NCBI GenBank assembly: GCA_900555835.1 | Contig: USMK01000022.1 | Coordinates: 1-23,975, forward strand | DNA: 23,975 nt | Direction of reading: 5' to 3' | Origin: an uncultured Clostridium sp. | Lineage (GTDB): Bacteria; Bacillota; Clostridia; TANB77; CAG-508 | Part shown: one piece after another, positions 16,665 through 23,410 of the stretch | How the letters are laid out: the number at the start of each line of letters is the position of its first letter | Numbering within the stretch: position 1 is the stretch's first letter | Translations under genes and position numbers: made by a program | Notes under the pieces: model-generated | The model's database searches: none | What the model saw: only the letters and a program-made list of their open reading frames with translations | Told to the model about the DNA's origin: nothing

Positions 16665-16983
16665 TTTCTTTTTTCTCCTTTAATACATATCCATAAAATT
16701 TTTGACCTTTCATGTACTTATACATATTAGCAATCAATCCAGCAATACAACCATTATTTTTATCCTTCATTACTGCCAAAAATGTAAATCCTGTTATTAT
16801 TCCAAAAAATATTAAACAAACCAAATAATTTTGTGATATTAGATATATTGGAACATCTATAATTAAGCAAATCATTCCTACGATTCCTGTAATTACAAGT
16901 TCTTTTATTCCAATTCCATTTATCAATTCAGTTCTAACCTTTACATTTGCTGGTATTTGAACTTGGTATTTTTCTTCATTCAT
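16657..16983 (-). CDS. PrgI-family membrane protein
   Basis: PrgI-family protein of 108 residues. The N-terminal YQVQIPANVKVRTELINGIGIKEL block matches the family's 'IPxD...E...GLTxRQ' region, followed by two membrane segments (about 30-50 and 55-73) and a basic end GCIAGLIANMYKYMKGQKFYGYV. In Gram-positive type IV secretion systems PrgI is a VirB3-like inner-membrane protein encoded just before VirB4, exactly as here. The start is the ATG at 16983 (MNEEKYQVQ), 13 bases from AGGAG; an upstream in-frame start would overlap the previous gene. Confidence 0.85.
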   Translation of the reverse strand: MNEEKYQVQIPANVKVRTELINGIGIKELVITGIVGMICLIIDVPIYLISQNYLVCLIFFGIITGFTFLAVMKDKNNGCIAGLIANMYKYMKGQKFYGYVLKEKKEND

Positions 16984-16996
16984 TTTTTCTATTCTC

Positions 16997-17620
16997 CTAA
17001 CTAATCCATTCAAATTGTTGGTATTTTTCTGTCAACCAATTTCCCATTAGTTCTTTGAAATCGTCATCATCTTTTATTGTTCCTTTGACACTAGCTGGCA
17101 TTAAAAATCCTTTTGATGCACCATTTAGTTTTTTTCCTTCCCATGACAAATAATAAATATCATCAGCCATTGCTCCCTTTGTTACACCTTGACACTCGTC
17201 ATATAGTTTATAAACAGAACACCAGATTTTATAGGAATCCCAAAAACCTCCTATGTTTATTAGTTTCTCTCCTGTATTCACATAATAGTTTCCATCAACT
17301 CTAATAACACTTCTTCCTTGTACATCCTTATAAGTGTCAGTTAATGCTCCATCTGTTAAAGATATTTGAATTTGTGAAAAATCTCCTATTGCTTCACTAC
17401 TTTGAACATACGGAAAATATTTTAAAACTGTGTCCCTAATTGTTCCTATGCAAATAATTAAAATTAAAGCTAATAATCCATTTTTTATTCTAACCTGGTA
17501 TTTCTTCATTTCTGTTTCATCGCCAGTCATTATTTTGAATACAGAAAATATAATCATTCCAGTACAACATATTCCAGCAAATACACCTAAAAAATTGATT
17601 ATGTAATATATTAATTCCAT
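16997..17620 (-). CDS. Pilin-like two-pass membrane protein with extracellular domain
   Basis: Protein of 207 residues. Its first 70 residues look like the VirB2-type pilin of the same operon: two hydrophobic segments around the shared motif VFKIMTGDE (about 27-35), followed by a basic loop and a second segment. Unlike the pilin, it continues with about 135 residues likely outside the membrane, with Trp, Tyr, Cys (ICCTG, IWCSVYKLYDECQG) and Gly. It could be a minor pilin or tip component; this is inference. AAAGGTAG precedes the ATG. It lies 13 bases after virB6 and before PrgI. Confidence 0.7.
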   Translation of the reverse strand: MELIYYIINFLGVFAGICCTGMIIFSVFKIMTGDETEMKKYQVRIKNGLLALILIICIGTIRDTVLKYFPYVQSSEAIGDFSQIQISLTDGALTDTYKDVQGRSVIRVDGNYYVNTGEKLINIGGFWDSYKIWCSVYKLYDECQGVTKGAMADDIYYLSWEGKKLNGASKGFLMPASVKGTIKDDDDFKELMGNWLTEKYQQFEWIS

Positions 17621-17633
17621 ATATTCTACCTTT

Positions 17634-18477
17634 CTATTTGCCTTTACTTACACCACTTCTAAACATTGTTACTACTCTACTTACTGTATTTACTTTTCCA
17701 CTCGTACTTCCTCCACCACTACTTATCATAAACTCTTGCAACATTTGTGGTGTCCTTAATGCTATACTTGAAGATGTAAAAGCAAGTACAAAATGTCCAC
17801 CATTTAATAACAAAATAGAAAATTGCACTAGCAAAAGTTGTATAATTATAGTAAAAGCATTATTTATAAATTTTTGTATATATCCTTTAAAGGCTCCTTG
17901 ATTAGCATTTAGTAATCCAATACAAGCAAATGGTATTCCTAACCTCAAAATAAGCATTTCAAATCCCCTTGTTAAGAACTGAAAATATAATAATGCTAAT
18001 TGCACCGCTATTACTAAATACAAAAATGCTCCAAATACATTAAGTCCTAAATTTTTATATTCTGGAACAACTGCATCTAAGCTTCCTGTCATTCCAACAA
18101 GTAAATTATTATATATTCCATAAAATATGTTTACAAATTGAGTATATATAAATCCAAAACAAACCATCACAATCAATGCTTTCATAAAACCTATCAAAAC
18201 ATTAAGTGGGTTATCTTCTGGATCTCCGATTTGTCCATGTCATATAAGTTTCTATCATTTTCTTTACAAAAAACATTATCAAAACTGCTATTGCTACAAT
18301 ATAAATTGCATTGTACAGTCCTGATACACTAAAATTTGTTGCTATATCTCTAAATGAAATTTCAATAGCAAATGCTAAATAAAACATTGATGTGTAAACA
18401 CCTGATAGCCAACTTAATATTGCTTCTGAAATCCATCCTAACAAATATACTATTATAGTTGCGATTAGAGCTGCCAC
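17634..18477 (-). CDS. virB6: VirB6-like channel protein, read across one CGGA +1 shift
   Basis: Polytopic membrane protein of the VirB6/TrbL type, 280 residues if one C is skipped (segments 18477-18229 and 18227-17634). Residues 1-83 have two or three membrane segments, then WTNGDPEDNPLNVLIGF at the junction, matching the conserved 'W..GDP..NPL' loop of Gram-positive VirB6-like proteins, then four to five more segments and a Ser/Gly-rich end. VirB6 forms part of the inner-membrane channel. The start is GTG at 18477, nine bases after AAGGAG. Without the shift, CGG leads to TAA after five codons, giving an 88-residue fragment with no channel; an internal ATG at 18197 gives the fragment an automated caller would report. 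Confidence 0.85.
18225..18228 (-). other. CGGA +1 shift site 6 (virB6, residue 84)
   Basis: Context AAT-C-GGA-GAT. In frame CGG leads to TAA five codons on. Skipping C18228 gives WTNGDPEDNPLNV and the rest of the channel protein. Confidence 0.8.
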
Positions 18478-18481
18478 TTTA

Positions 18482-19153
18482 TTACTCTCCTTCTATTTGG
18501 TAGAAATTTTTTCTCCGTATTTCTAATTCTTCTTCATCTTCTGTTACTTCTTCCGTTTGCTTTGTTTCACTAATAATCTGATTTTCTATATAAATATCTA
18601 AGTTCTTTTCATATTCATTACTATATTTCTTTATTTCTTCATTCAATTTTTCTAACATTTTCTTATCATTTTTTAATTGTTTAATTTCTTCTGATGTATC
18701 TACTAATCTTTCAATTTTATCTATATCATAAGCTTTATAAAATTTTCTTCTTAAAATTTCATATTCTTTTGCAAGTTCTTTATTATTAGGATTAGCTACT
18801 TTTTCTATATTCTTGTCATACAAATCTTTTAGCATTTTATTTTCTTGCCATTTATCCCATAAATAACTTAAAGCTATTCCTGGTACTCCTGTTACGATCC
18901 CAATTAATACATACCTTTTTATAAAGCCTAATAATTTTTTACTTTGAGATATATTCATACCAAGTTTATCTGAAAAATTTGCCTGTATTTTTCCCTCTTC
19001 ATCTTTTAATTTTTTTCTTTCTTTTTCTGACTGTAATCTTTTTTGTTCATTGGTCATCATTTCTTCTACTATCTGTTTATCTTTTTTTAATTTTTCATTT
19101 CTTTCCTTCTGTAGTTCTTCAAGTCTTTTTTCTAACTTTTCTGTATCTTTCAT
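18482..19153 (-). CDS. Coiled-coil protein with one membrane segment
   Basis: Unrecognised protein of 223 residues. A highly charged N-terminal coiled coil (about 3-58, EKLEKRLEELQKERNEKLKK), one membrane segment (about 80-98, YVLIGIVTGVPGIALSYLW) and a second coiled coil (about 105-195), ending in an acidic stretch. GGAGG lies eight to ten bases before the ATG. Its codon 213 is CGG followed by A, the ninth such site; here both frames stay open for a few codons, giving either ...EIRRKNFYQIEGE or, with the shift, ...EIGEKISTK, so its C-terminus is uncertain. It lies between pilin and VirB6 genes, a place for a scaffold-like transfer protein. Confidence 0.72.
   Translation of the reverse strand: MKDTEKLEKRLEELQKERNEKLKKDKQIVEEMMTNEQKRLQSEKERKKLKDEEGKIQANFSDKLGMNISQSKKLLGFIKRYVLIGIVTGVPGIALSYLWDKWQENKMLKDLYDKNIEKVANPNNKELAKEYEILRRKFYKAYDIDKIERLVDTSEEIKQLKNDKKMLEKLNEEIKKYSNEYEKNLDIYIENQIISETKQTEEVTEDEEELEIRRKNFYQIEGE
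18514..18517 (-). other. Ninth in-frame CGGA (ambiguous site)
   Basis: Context ATA-C-GGA-GAA at codon 213 of the coiled-coil protein. Normal reading continues for ten more codons to TAA, which overlaps the ribosome binding region of virB6. A skipped C ends at TAG seven codons on, just before AAGGAG. The sequence alone does not choose. Confidence 0.5.
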
Positions 19154-19169
19154 ATACTTTTACCTCCGT

Positions 19170-19517
19170 TTAAAAATATCTTGAAATAAGATTTACTATT
19201 GTTACTGCTAATAATCCTATTACAATACAAACTAAGACCTTTATAATTGATTTTTTGTATCTTTGTTGGTCTTGTTCATCTCCAGTCATTATTTTAAATA
19301 CATAAAATAATATAAAACATACTCCTGTAATCGGTAAAATCCATTGCATGGTTCCTGTAATATCTCTTACTATATTTAATAAACCTTGTCCTAATTTGCT
19401 ACTTTGAATACTCCCTCCACCTTGTACTTCTGATACAACATCGGCTGCATTTACTTTGGTTGCATACATAAAAAATATAGGCATAATTCTTAAAATCGTT
19501 TTCTTTAGTTTTTTCAT
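19170..19517 (-). CDS. VirB2/TrbC-like pilin precursor
   Basis: Small pilin-like protein of 115 residues. A signal peptide (1-24, KKLKKTILRIMPIFF...VNA) and a short Gly/Ser/Gln segment precede two hydrophobic segments (about 57-76 and 88-112) separated by KIMTGDEQDQQRYKKS, the usual two-helix layout of VirB2/TrbC pilins of Firmicute elements. VirB2 subunits form the conjugative pilus or an equivalent surface structure. The start is the ATG at 19517 with GGAGG eight bases upstream; this site overlaps the end of virD4, so the two are coupled. A paralogue with an extra extracellular domain lies at 16997-17620. Confidence 0.82.
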   Translation of the reverse strand: MKKLKKTILRIMPIFFMYATKVNAADVVSEVQGGGSIQSSKLGQGLLNIVRDITGTMQWILPITGVCFILFYVFKIMTGDEQDQQRYKKSIIKVLVCIVIGLLAVTIVNLISRYF

Positions 19518-19531
19518 TTTCAAATCCTCCA

Positions 19532-21635
19532 TTATAATTTACTTTTAAAATTTATACTCTTCATTCTTCTTTCCTTTTCTTCGTTCATTTCTTTTCGCTC
19601 CATTATTTCCTTAAATTCTTTTGTCTGTTCTGCTATATTCCATAATTGTAATGGTTTTATTTTTCTAATCTCTCTGTGGTTTTCTCTATATTCTCTTACT
19701 TTTGTATTCCAGTTCTTGTTTCCTAATCCTAAAATTTCATTAAATTTCCATTTACTTAAATCTGGCGAATATGTCATTGCTGGAGATAAGCCACTGCACA
19801 TTACTAACAAATATGGTCTTTCTATTCTCAGTATTTCATCTGTTGTTAATAATGGTCTTTGTATTAAATTCATTGAGTTTGATTTGTTTACTGGACCACC
19901 AGACGATGAATTACTTTCACTCCAACTTGTTGTAGTATAACTTCCGCAACTTTTTTGAAATTTTTTCCGCAGTAACTTCATTACTTGTCTTTAAATAATT
20001 CCATACATAACAGTTATCTAAAATATTTTGAGCTGTATTATCCCCATATTTTTCATTTAACTGACTAAAACTCTGAATAAATAAATTAAATCTTATTCCG
20101 TCTTCCACCACCAACTGTTAAGAAACCTCCGAAAATTAGGTATTGCACTAAAGTTTCCAAATTCATCGAGAATAAAATTAGTTTTTATTTTTAATCTTCC
20201 GCCTTTGTTATCTGCTAACTCTACCAATTTTGTATATACTTGATTTACAAATAAACTACATAACGAATAAAAGGTTGTTTTTTCATCTGGCAAAATCATA
20301 TATAATACTGATTTTTCTTCATTGAATTTATTTAGGTCAATTTCAGATTCACTAATCATACTTGCTACATAACTATCCATAAAAATACTTAATGTTGCTA
20401 ATGCTGATGTAAAAAAACTAGCACGAGTTTTACTTGGTGCAATTCTTGCTGCTGCAAAACTTGCTACTGCTGGATGGTCTTCTGGTAATGTATCTAAATA
20501 TGTATCCATTAACATTGTTTTATCACTTTGTTCTGCACACATTTTTGAAATAAAATTGTAAGCATTAGGTAAATTTTGATATTCTTTATGTTCTTTATTT
20601 CCCATAACAACTGACATAATTCCAGCTTTTTCAACTGATTTTTCTCCATTAATCCATATTGCTTCTCTGTTTCCAACTTCTCCAACTAAACTTTCTACTA
20701 TATCTGAACAATAATTTACTGCCTTTGGAATATCTTGATTTGAAAATGCCTCTATTACAGGCTGTAAAAAATTATATTTAGAACTTTTTAATGGTGTTTT
20801 GAAATCTAATGTATATACCTTATATCCTAATCTCTCTAATGTTTTTGCTGTATATTGGTACAATTCTCCTTTAGGGTCTGAAATTATCATATTTTGTGGT
20901 TCTTTCGACATTCCTATATTGATTATTGTTTCTAAAACTAAATTTCTTGTTTTTCCAGATCTAGTGGCTCCGTACTGTTAAACTATGTAAATCATCTTTT
21001 ATATAATAAATATCTTCAACTTTTCTAATATTCAATAATGGTATTTTTATTTTTCCTTTAATCGTTTTTAAATATGGTGTGCATATTAATTTATCTTTCT
21101 TTCCTAGTATAAGTCCTCCACTTTCAAATATTGGATTGATTTTTTCTTTACTTTCTTTATAGTCTTTATTACTTTCTATATAACTTTTTTCTTTATTTAC
21201 AACTTTTATTATTTTTTCTATCTCTGGATTCTTAGGATCTAATCTATTTACTCCGAATACTTTAGAATATTCTTTTTTTGGTAGCCACCAAGCAGACCCT
21301 TGTTGGTTTTGACTTTCTCCAACTGGCAATGGTATTTCTATGTTATTTGTTACTTTATAGTTCTTTGCCTTATAATCTTTTAAATCAAAAACTTTAAATA
21401 TTGTAAGTAATGCAAATAACATGAATGAAATAATTGTTAATATAAACATTTCAAAATGTTCTTTATTTTCCATTAGACTTTTTAATATTTTTGTTGGAGT
21501 AATATTCAATATTTCTTCTGGCACTTTTGTAAAAATTAAGTGTAATATCATTGATATAATTCCAGATAATATAACAGCTATTACAAAGGCTATTATTAAA
21601 CTTATAATTTTTGTCTTTAGTTTATTATTTTTCAT
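19532..21635 (-). CDS. virD4: VirD4/TraG-type coupling protein, read across four CGGA +1 shifts
   Basis: Type IV coupling protein of 699 residues when four Cs are skipped (segments 21635-20973, 20971-20132, 20130-20101, 20099-19947, 19945-19532). Two N-terminal membrane segments (about 9-33, 60-82), Walker A GATRSGKT (222-229), SDPKGELY (about 252-259), Walker B FILDEFGNF (487-495), then NFGGFLTVGGGRGIRFNLF (500-518) and KKLGSYTTTSWS (560-571), all in family order. VirD4 is the membrane ATPase that brings the relaxase-DNA complex to the channel. Each skipped C is the C of an in-frame CGGA, and each restores a family-typical Gly, including the first Gly of Walker A. Unshifted, the first frame stops three codons after the Walker A Gly position, leaving only the membrane domain. 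First gene of the long transfer operon, behind a shared-regulon promoter and leader terminator. Its ribosome binding site (GAGAGG) is rather distant. Confidence 0.9.
19943..19946 (-). other. CGGA +1 shift site 5 (virD4, residue 563)
   Basis: Context TTG-C-GGA-AGT. In frame CGG leads to TGA nine codons on. Skipping C19946 gives ISKKLGSYTTTSWSES, matching the family's ISKKLGxYT. Confidence 0.82.
20097..20100 (-). other. CGGA +1 shift site 4 (virD4, residue 512)
   Basis: Context AGA-C-GGA-ATA. In the frame set by site 3, CGG leads to TAA four codons on. Skipping C20100 gives GGGRGIRFNLFIQS, the conserved RGIRF segment of VirD4. Confidence 0.85.
20128..20131 (-). other. CGGA +1 shift site 3 (virD4, residue 502)
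   Basis: Context TTT-C-GGA-GGT, only 31 bases before site 4. In frame CGG leads to TAA twelve codons on. Skipping C20131 gives IPNFGGFLTVGGGR, directly after the Walker B segment. Confidence 0.82.
20969..20972 (-). other. CGGA +1 shift site 2 (virD4 Walker A, residue 222)
   Basis: Context GTA-C-GGA-GCC. In frame CGG leads to TAG at the fourth codon. Skipping C20972 gives LTVGATRSGKTRNL, a complete Walker A motif whose first Gly is the GGA of this site. Confidence 0.88.
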
Positions 21636-21661
21636 TTATCTTTTGTTCCTCTCATTAATGC

Positions 21662-21693
21662 AAAAAAGAGAAAAGGCATTAGTTCCTTTTCCC
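21662..21693 (-). terminator. Leader terminator D, between promoter and virD4
   Basis: On the minus strand GGGAAAAGG pairs with CCTTTTCTC (9 bp, one G-U, 8-nt loop), followed by six Ts. Early in the leader TATGCAAAAAA could instead pair with the T-run plus GCAT downstream, giving a larger alternative fold. It lies between the shared promoter and the first transfer gene. Confidence 0.7.
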
Positions 21694-21723
21694 AAATATC
21701 TATATATTTTTTTGCATACTAAA

Positions 21724-21780
21724 ATAATAACTCACACTATTTAATACGTCAATGAACATATTTTGAAAACTTTTTGAAAT
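21724..21780 (-). promoter_or_regulatory. Shared-regulon promoter and triple-repeat operator D (transfer operon)
   Basis: TTGACG (21747-21752) and TATTAT (21724-21729) with a 17-base spacer. The 11-bp units on the minus strand are ATTTCAAAAAG (21770-21780), TTTTCAAAATA (21759-21769) and TGTTCATTGAC (21748-21758). It starts eight bases after the preceding gene ends. Confidence 0.8.
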
Positions 21781-21788
21781 AATTTTAA

Positions 21789-22253
21789 TTATTCTTCTTC
21801 GTACTCTTCTTCATCATCTTCTCTTTCATACGATTTTAAATATTCTTTTCTTGCCAGTTCTAGTCCATGTTTTAATGCTTGATTGTTATTTATTTCTTCT
21901 ATTGTTAGTCCTAGTGCATCTAAAGTATCATCTAATTCATAAGTTATACAATATTCGTGATTTGCAAGTTCATATTTAAACATTTCTTTGATAAAGCCTT
22001 CTCCTGTCTTATCATTGTCTATTGCTTCTTGCATTTCTTTTTCTGTTCTCTGGCACATTTCTGTATATGCTTTTAAATCTGATTTTCTAATAAAGCCTCC
22101 TGCTCCTATACCTATTATTTTGTCTGTATCATTTTCAGTTAATCCAAGTGATTCCATTGCCTCTTTAAATTGTTTATCACTAAAAGCAAATTTCATAGGA
22201 AATTTATCAAACTCCTTTTGGTGTTTCTCTCTCAATTCTGCATATCTATTCAT
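21789..22253 (-). CDS. DUF7659-like accessory protein
   Basis: Acidic cytoplasmic protein of 154 residues. It resembles, from memory, a family found on phages and mobile elements (listed as DUF7659): MNRYAELREKHQKEFDKFPM at the start, FAFSDKQFKEAMESLGL, the Gly-rich IIGIGAGGFIRKSD, GEGFIKEMFKYELANHEYCIT and DTLDALGLTIEEI. The C-terminus is acidic (REDDEEEYEEE). No function is established that I know of. Its ATG lies two bases after the stop of the preceding gene, so it is the second gene of the unit starting at 23183. Operator D follows its stop codon by eight bases. Confidence 0.78.
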   Translation of the reverse strand: MNRYAELREKHQKEFDKFPMKFAFSDKQFKEAMESLGLTENDTDKIIGIGAGGFIRKSDLKAYTEMCQRTEKEMQEAIDNDKTGEGFIKEMFKYELANHEYCITYELDDTLDALGLTIEEINNNQALKHGLELARKEYLKSYEREDDEEEYEEE

Positions 22254-22255
22254 TT

Positions 22256-23183
22256 TTACTCTTCCTCCTCTTCCTCATTTTTTTCTTGTTCATATTTTCT
22301 TCGTGCTGCAATTGATGCCATATAGTCTTTTTCAAATTGTATTTCATTTTCAAGCTGAAATTGGTTCCAATGATTTAGTATTGTCTGTCTTTCCTTTTCA
22401 GAAACTATTGAATATTTTATTTGATAGCTATCTATCTCTGGCTCTCCAACATATTGGTTATATTCAAATATACTATTGGTTGTATTAGGAATTGGAACTA
22501 ATCTTATATATGTTCCGCTCTGCTCCAGATTGCCACATATAATCTGGATAACCACAATGAGAAATGCACCCTTCTTTATATTGTATTTCTCTATAAAATT
22601 TATAATTATACCTTTCAAAGAATTCTGTAATGCTTATTAACTCTGCTTTTATTTCAACATAATTTCTATTTGTATCTAAATTAATATTTGTGTCTTTATA
22701 TTTTTCATATAACTCAGATATTTTATCTTTAATTTCTTCTTTTACATTATCTATAATTGCGTTGTATTGTTTCTTCTGCATTTTAAATACTTTCATTTGT
22801 TCAATTATTTTTTTGTATCCTATATCATTACTTTTTTCCATGTATTCAATTAAATAATCATTTTCTGTTTTGCTTTGATTCTCCTGTATCTTTTCTAATT
22901 CAATTATTTTATTCATCATCGATGAAAATGTAAAAAAACTTTCATAATAGTCAAATTGATCTTTATTCATATCAATAAAATCCAAATCAATTCCTGTTGG
23001 AAAAAAATCATTTTTTATAACTATAAATGGACATTTTCTTTCTATACAATGAATAGCATAAATATCTTTATTTCTAAAAATAATTTCAAACTTTTCTGGT
23101 GGTTCTGATTGTCCTGTATTTTCCTCAAAACCTATTTCTTTCTTTTTTATCAATTTAGCTCTTACTTTGTCTACTATTCCCAT
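22256..23183 (-). CDS. Unrecognised protein, read across one CGGA +1 shift
   Basis: Protein of 308 residues if C22517 is skipped (segments 23183-22518 and 22516-22256); without the shift it ends after 232. No family is recognised. The N-terminal third has a beta-rich part (KFEIIFRNKDIYAIHCIERKCPFIVIKND), a helical coiled-coil middle (about 105-185) and a C-terminal part with QYKEGCISHCGYPDYMWQSG before the junction and EGTYIRLVPIPNTTNSIF after it; the end is strongly acidic (NEEEEEE), as in the two neighbouring accessory proteins. The only upstream start for the second part alone is a TTG inside the first gene without a ribosome binding site, which favours a single protein. Start at the ATG at 23183 with AAGGAG seven bases upstream, placing the leader hairpin outside the gene. 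Confidence 0.75.
22514..22517 (-). other. CGGA +1 shift site 1 (unrecognised gene, residue 223)
   Basis: Context GAG-C-GGA-ACA. In frame CGG leads to TAA ten codons on. Skipping C22517 gives QSGAEGTYIRLVPIPN and 85 further residues. No family alignment supports this junction, so it rests on the identical motif and the lack of a start for the second part. Confidence 0.7.
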
Positions 23184-23209
23184 ATTTTTTCTCCTTTTCT
23201 TTTGCATAT

Positions 23210-23239
23210 AAAAAAGACAAACCACTTTTGATTTGCCTT
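23210..23239 (-). terminator. Leader terminator E, upstream of the 23183 gene
   Basis: On the minus strand AAGGCAAATC pairs with GGTTTGTCTT (10 bp, two G-U pairs, 6-nt loop), followed by six Ts. It precedes the ribosome binding site by about 15 bases, as in leaders A to D, but the triple-repeat promoter is absent here. Confidence 0.68.
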
Positions 23240-23269
23240 TCTAAAAATTTAATTTATTTTATATGTACT

Positions 23270-23293
23270 ATAACTATATGAATTTATAGTTAT
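23270..23293. promoter_or_regulatory. Palindrome next to a TATAAT box, possible operator
   Basis: A perfect 9-bp inverted repeat (ATAACTATA, 6-nt spacer, TATAGTTAT). On the minus strand it overlaps or follows a TATAAT (in GATATAATAAC), a usual place for a repressor site. No good -35 box is found, so promoter and operator are both tentative. Confidence 0.4.
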
Positions 23294-23359
23294 TATATCT
23301 TTTATTTCTATATTAAGAGTTTTCTTGATTCTTTTTCCAAATCTATTTTTTCTATTCTA

Positions 23360-23392
23360 AAAGCAGATAATTATCAATTAACTATCTGCTTT
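23360..23392 (-). terminator. Terminator of the MGMT-family gene
   Basis: A 10-bp perfect stem (AAAGCAGATA with TATCTGCTTT), extendable by four pairs with one G-U, 18 bases after the stop codon of the MGMT-family gene. The T-run on the minus strand is short (four Ts, including stem bases). Confidence 0.7.
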
Positions 23393-23410
23393 AAAAATTG
23401 TAATTTGTGT

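Noticed and set aside
19532..21635. Calling virD4 a decayed pseudogene because of its many frame breaks
   Set aside because: All four breaks are one extra C before GGA, the remaining sequence is well conserved in family motifs, and the same word breaks three other genes. Decay would give mixed indels, stops and substitutions.
22256..22618. A separate 120-residue gene starting at TTG 22618
   Set aside because: The start lies inside the upstream gene and has no ribosome binding site; the frame joins the upstream gene exactly at a CGGA site.
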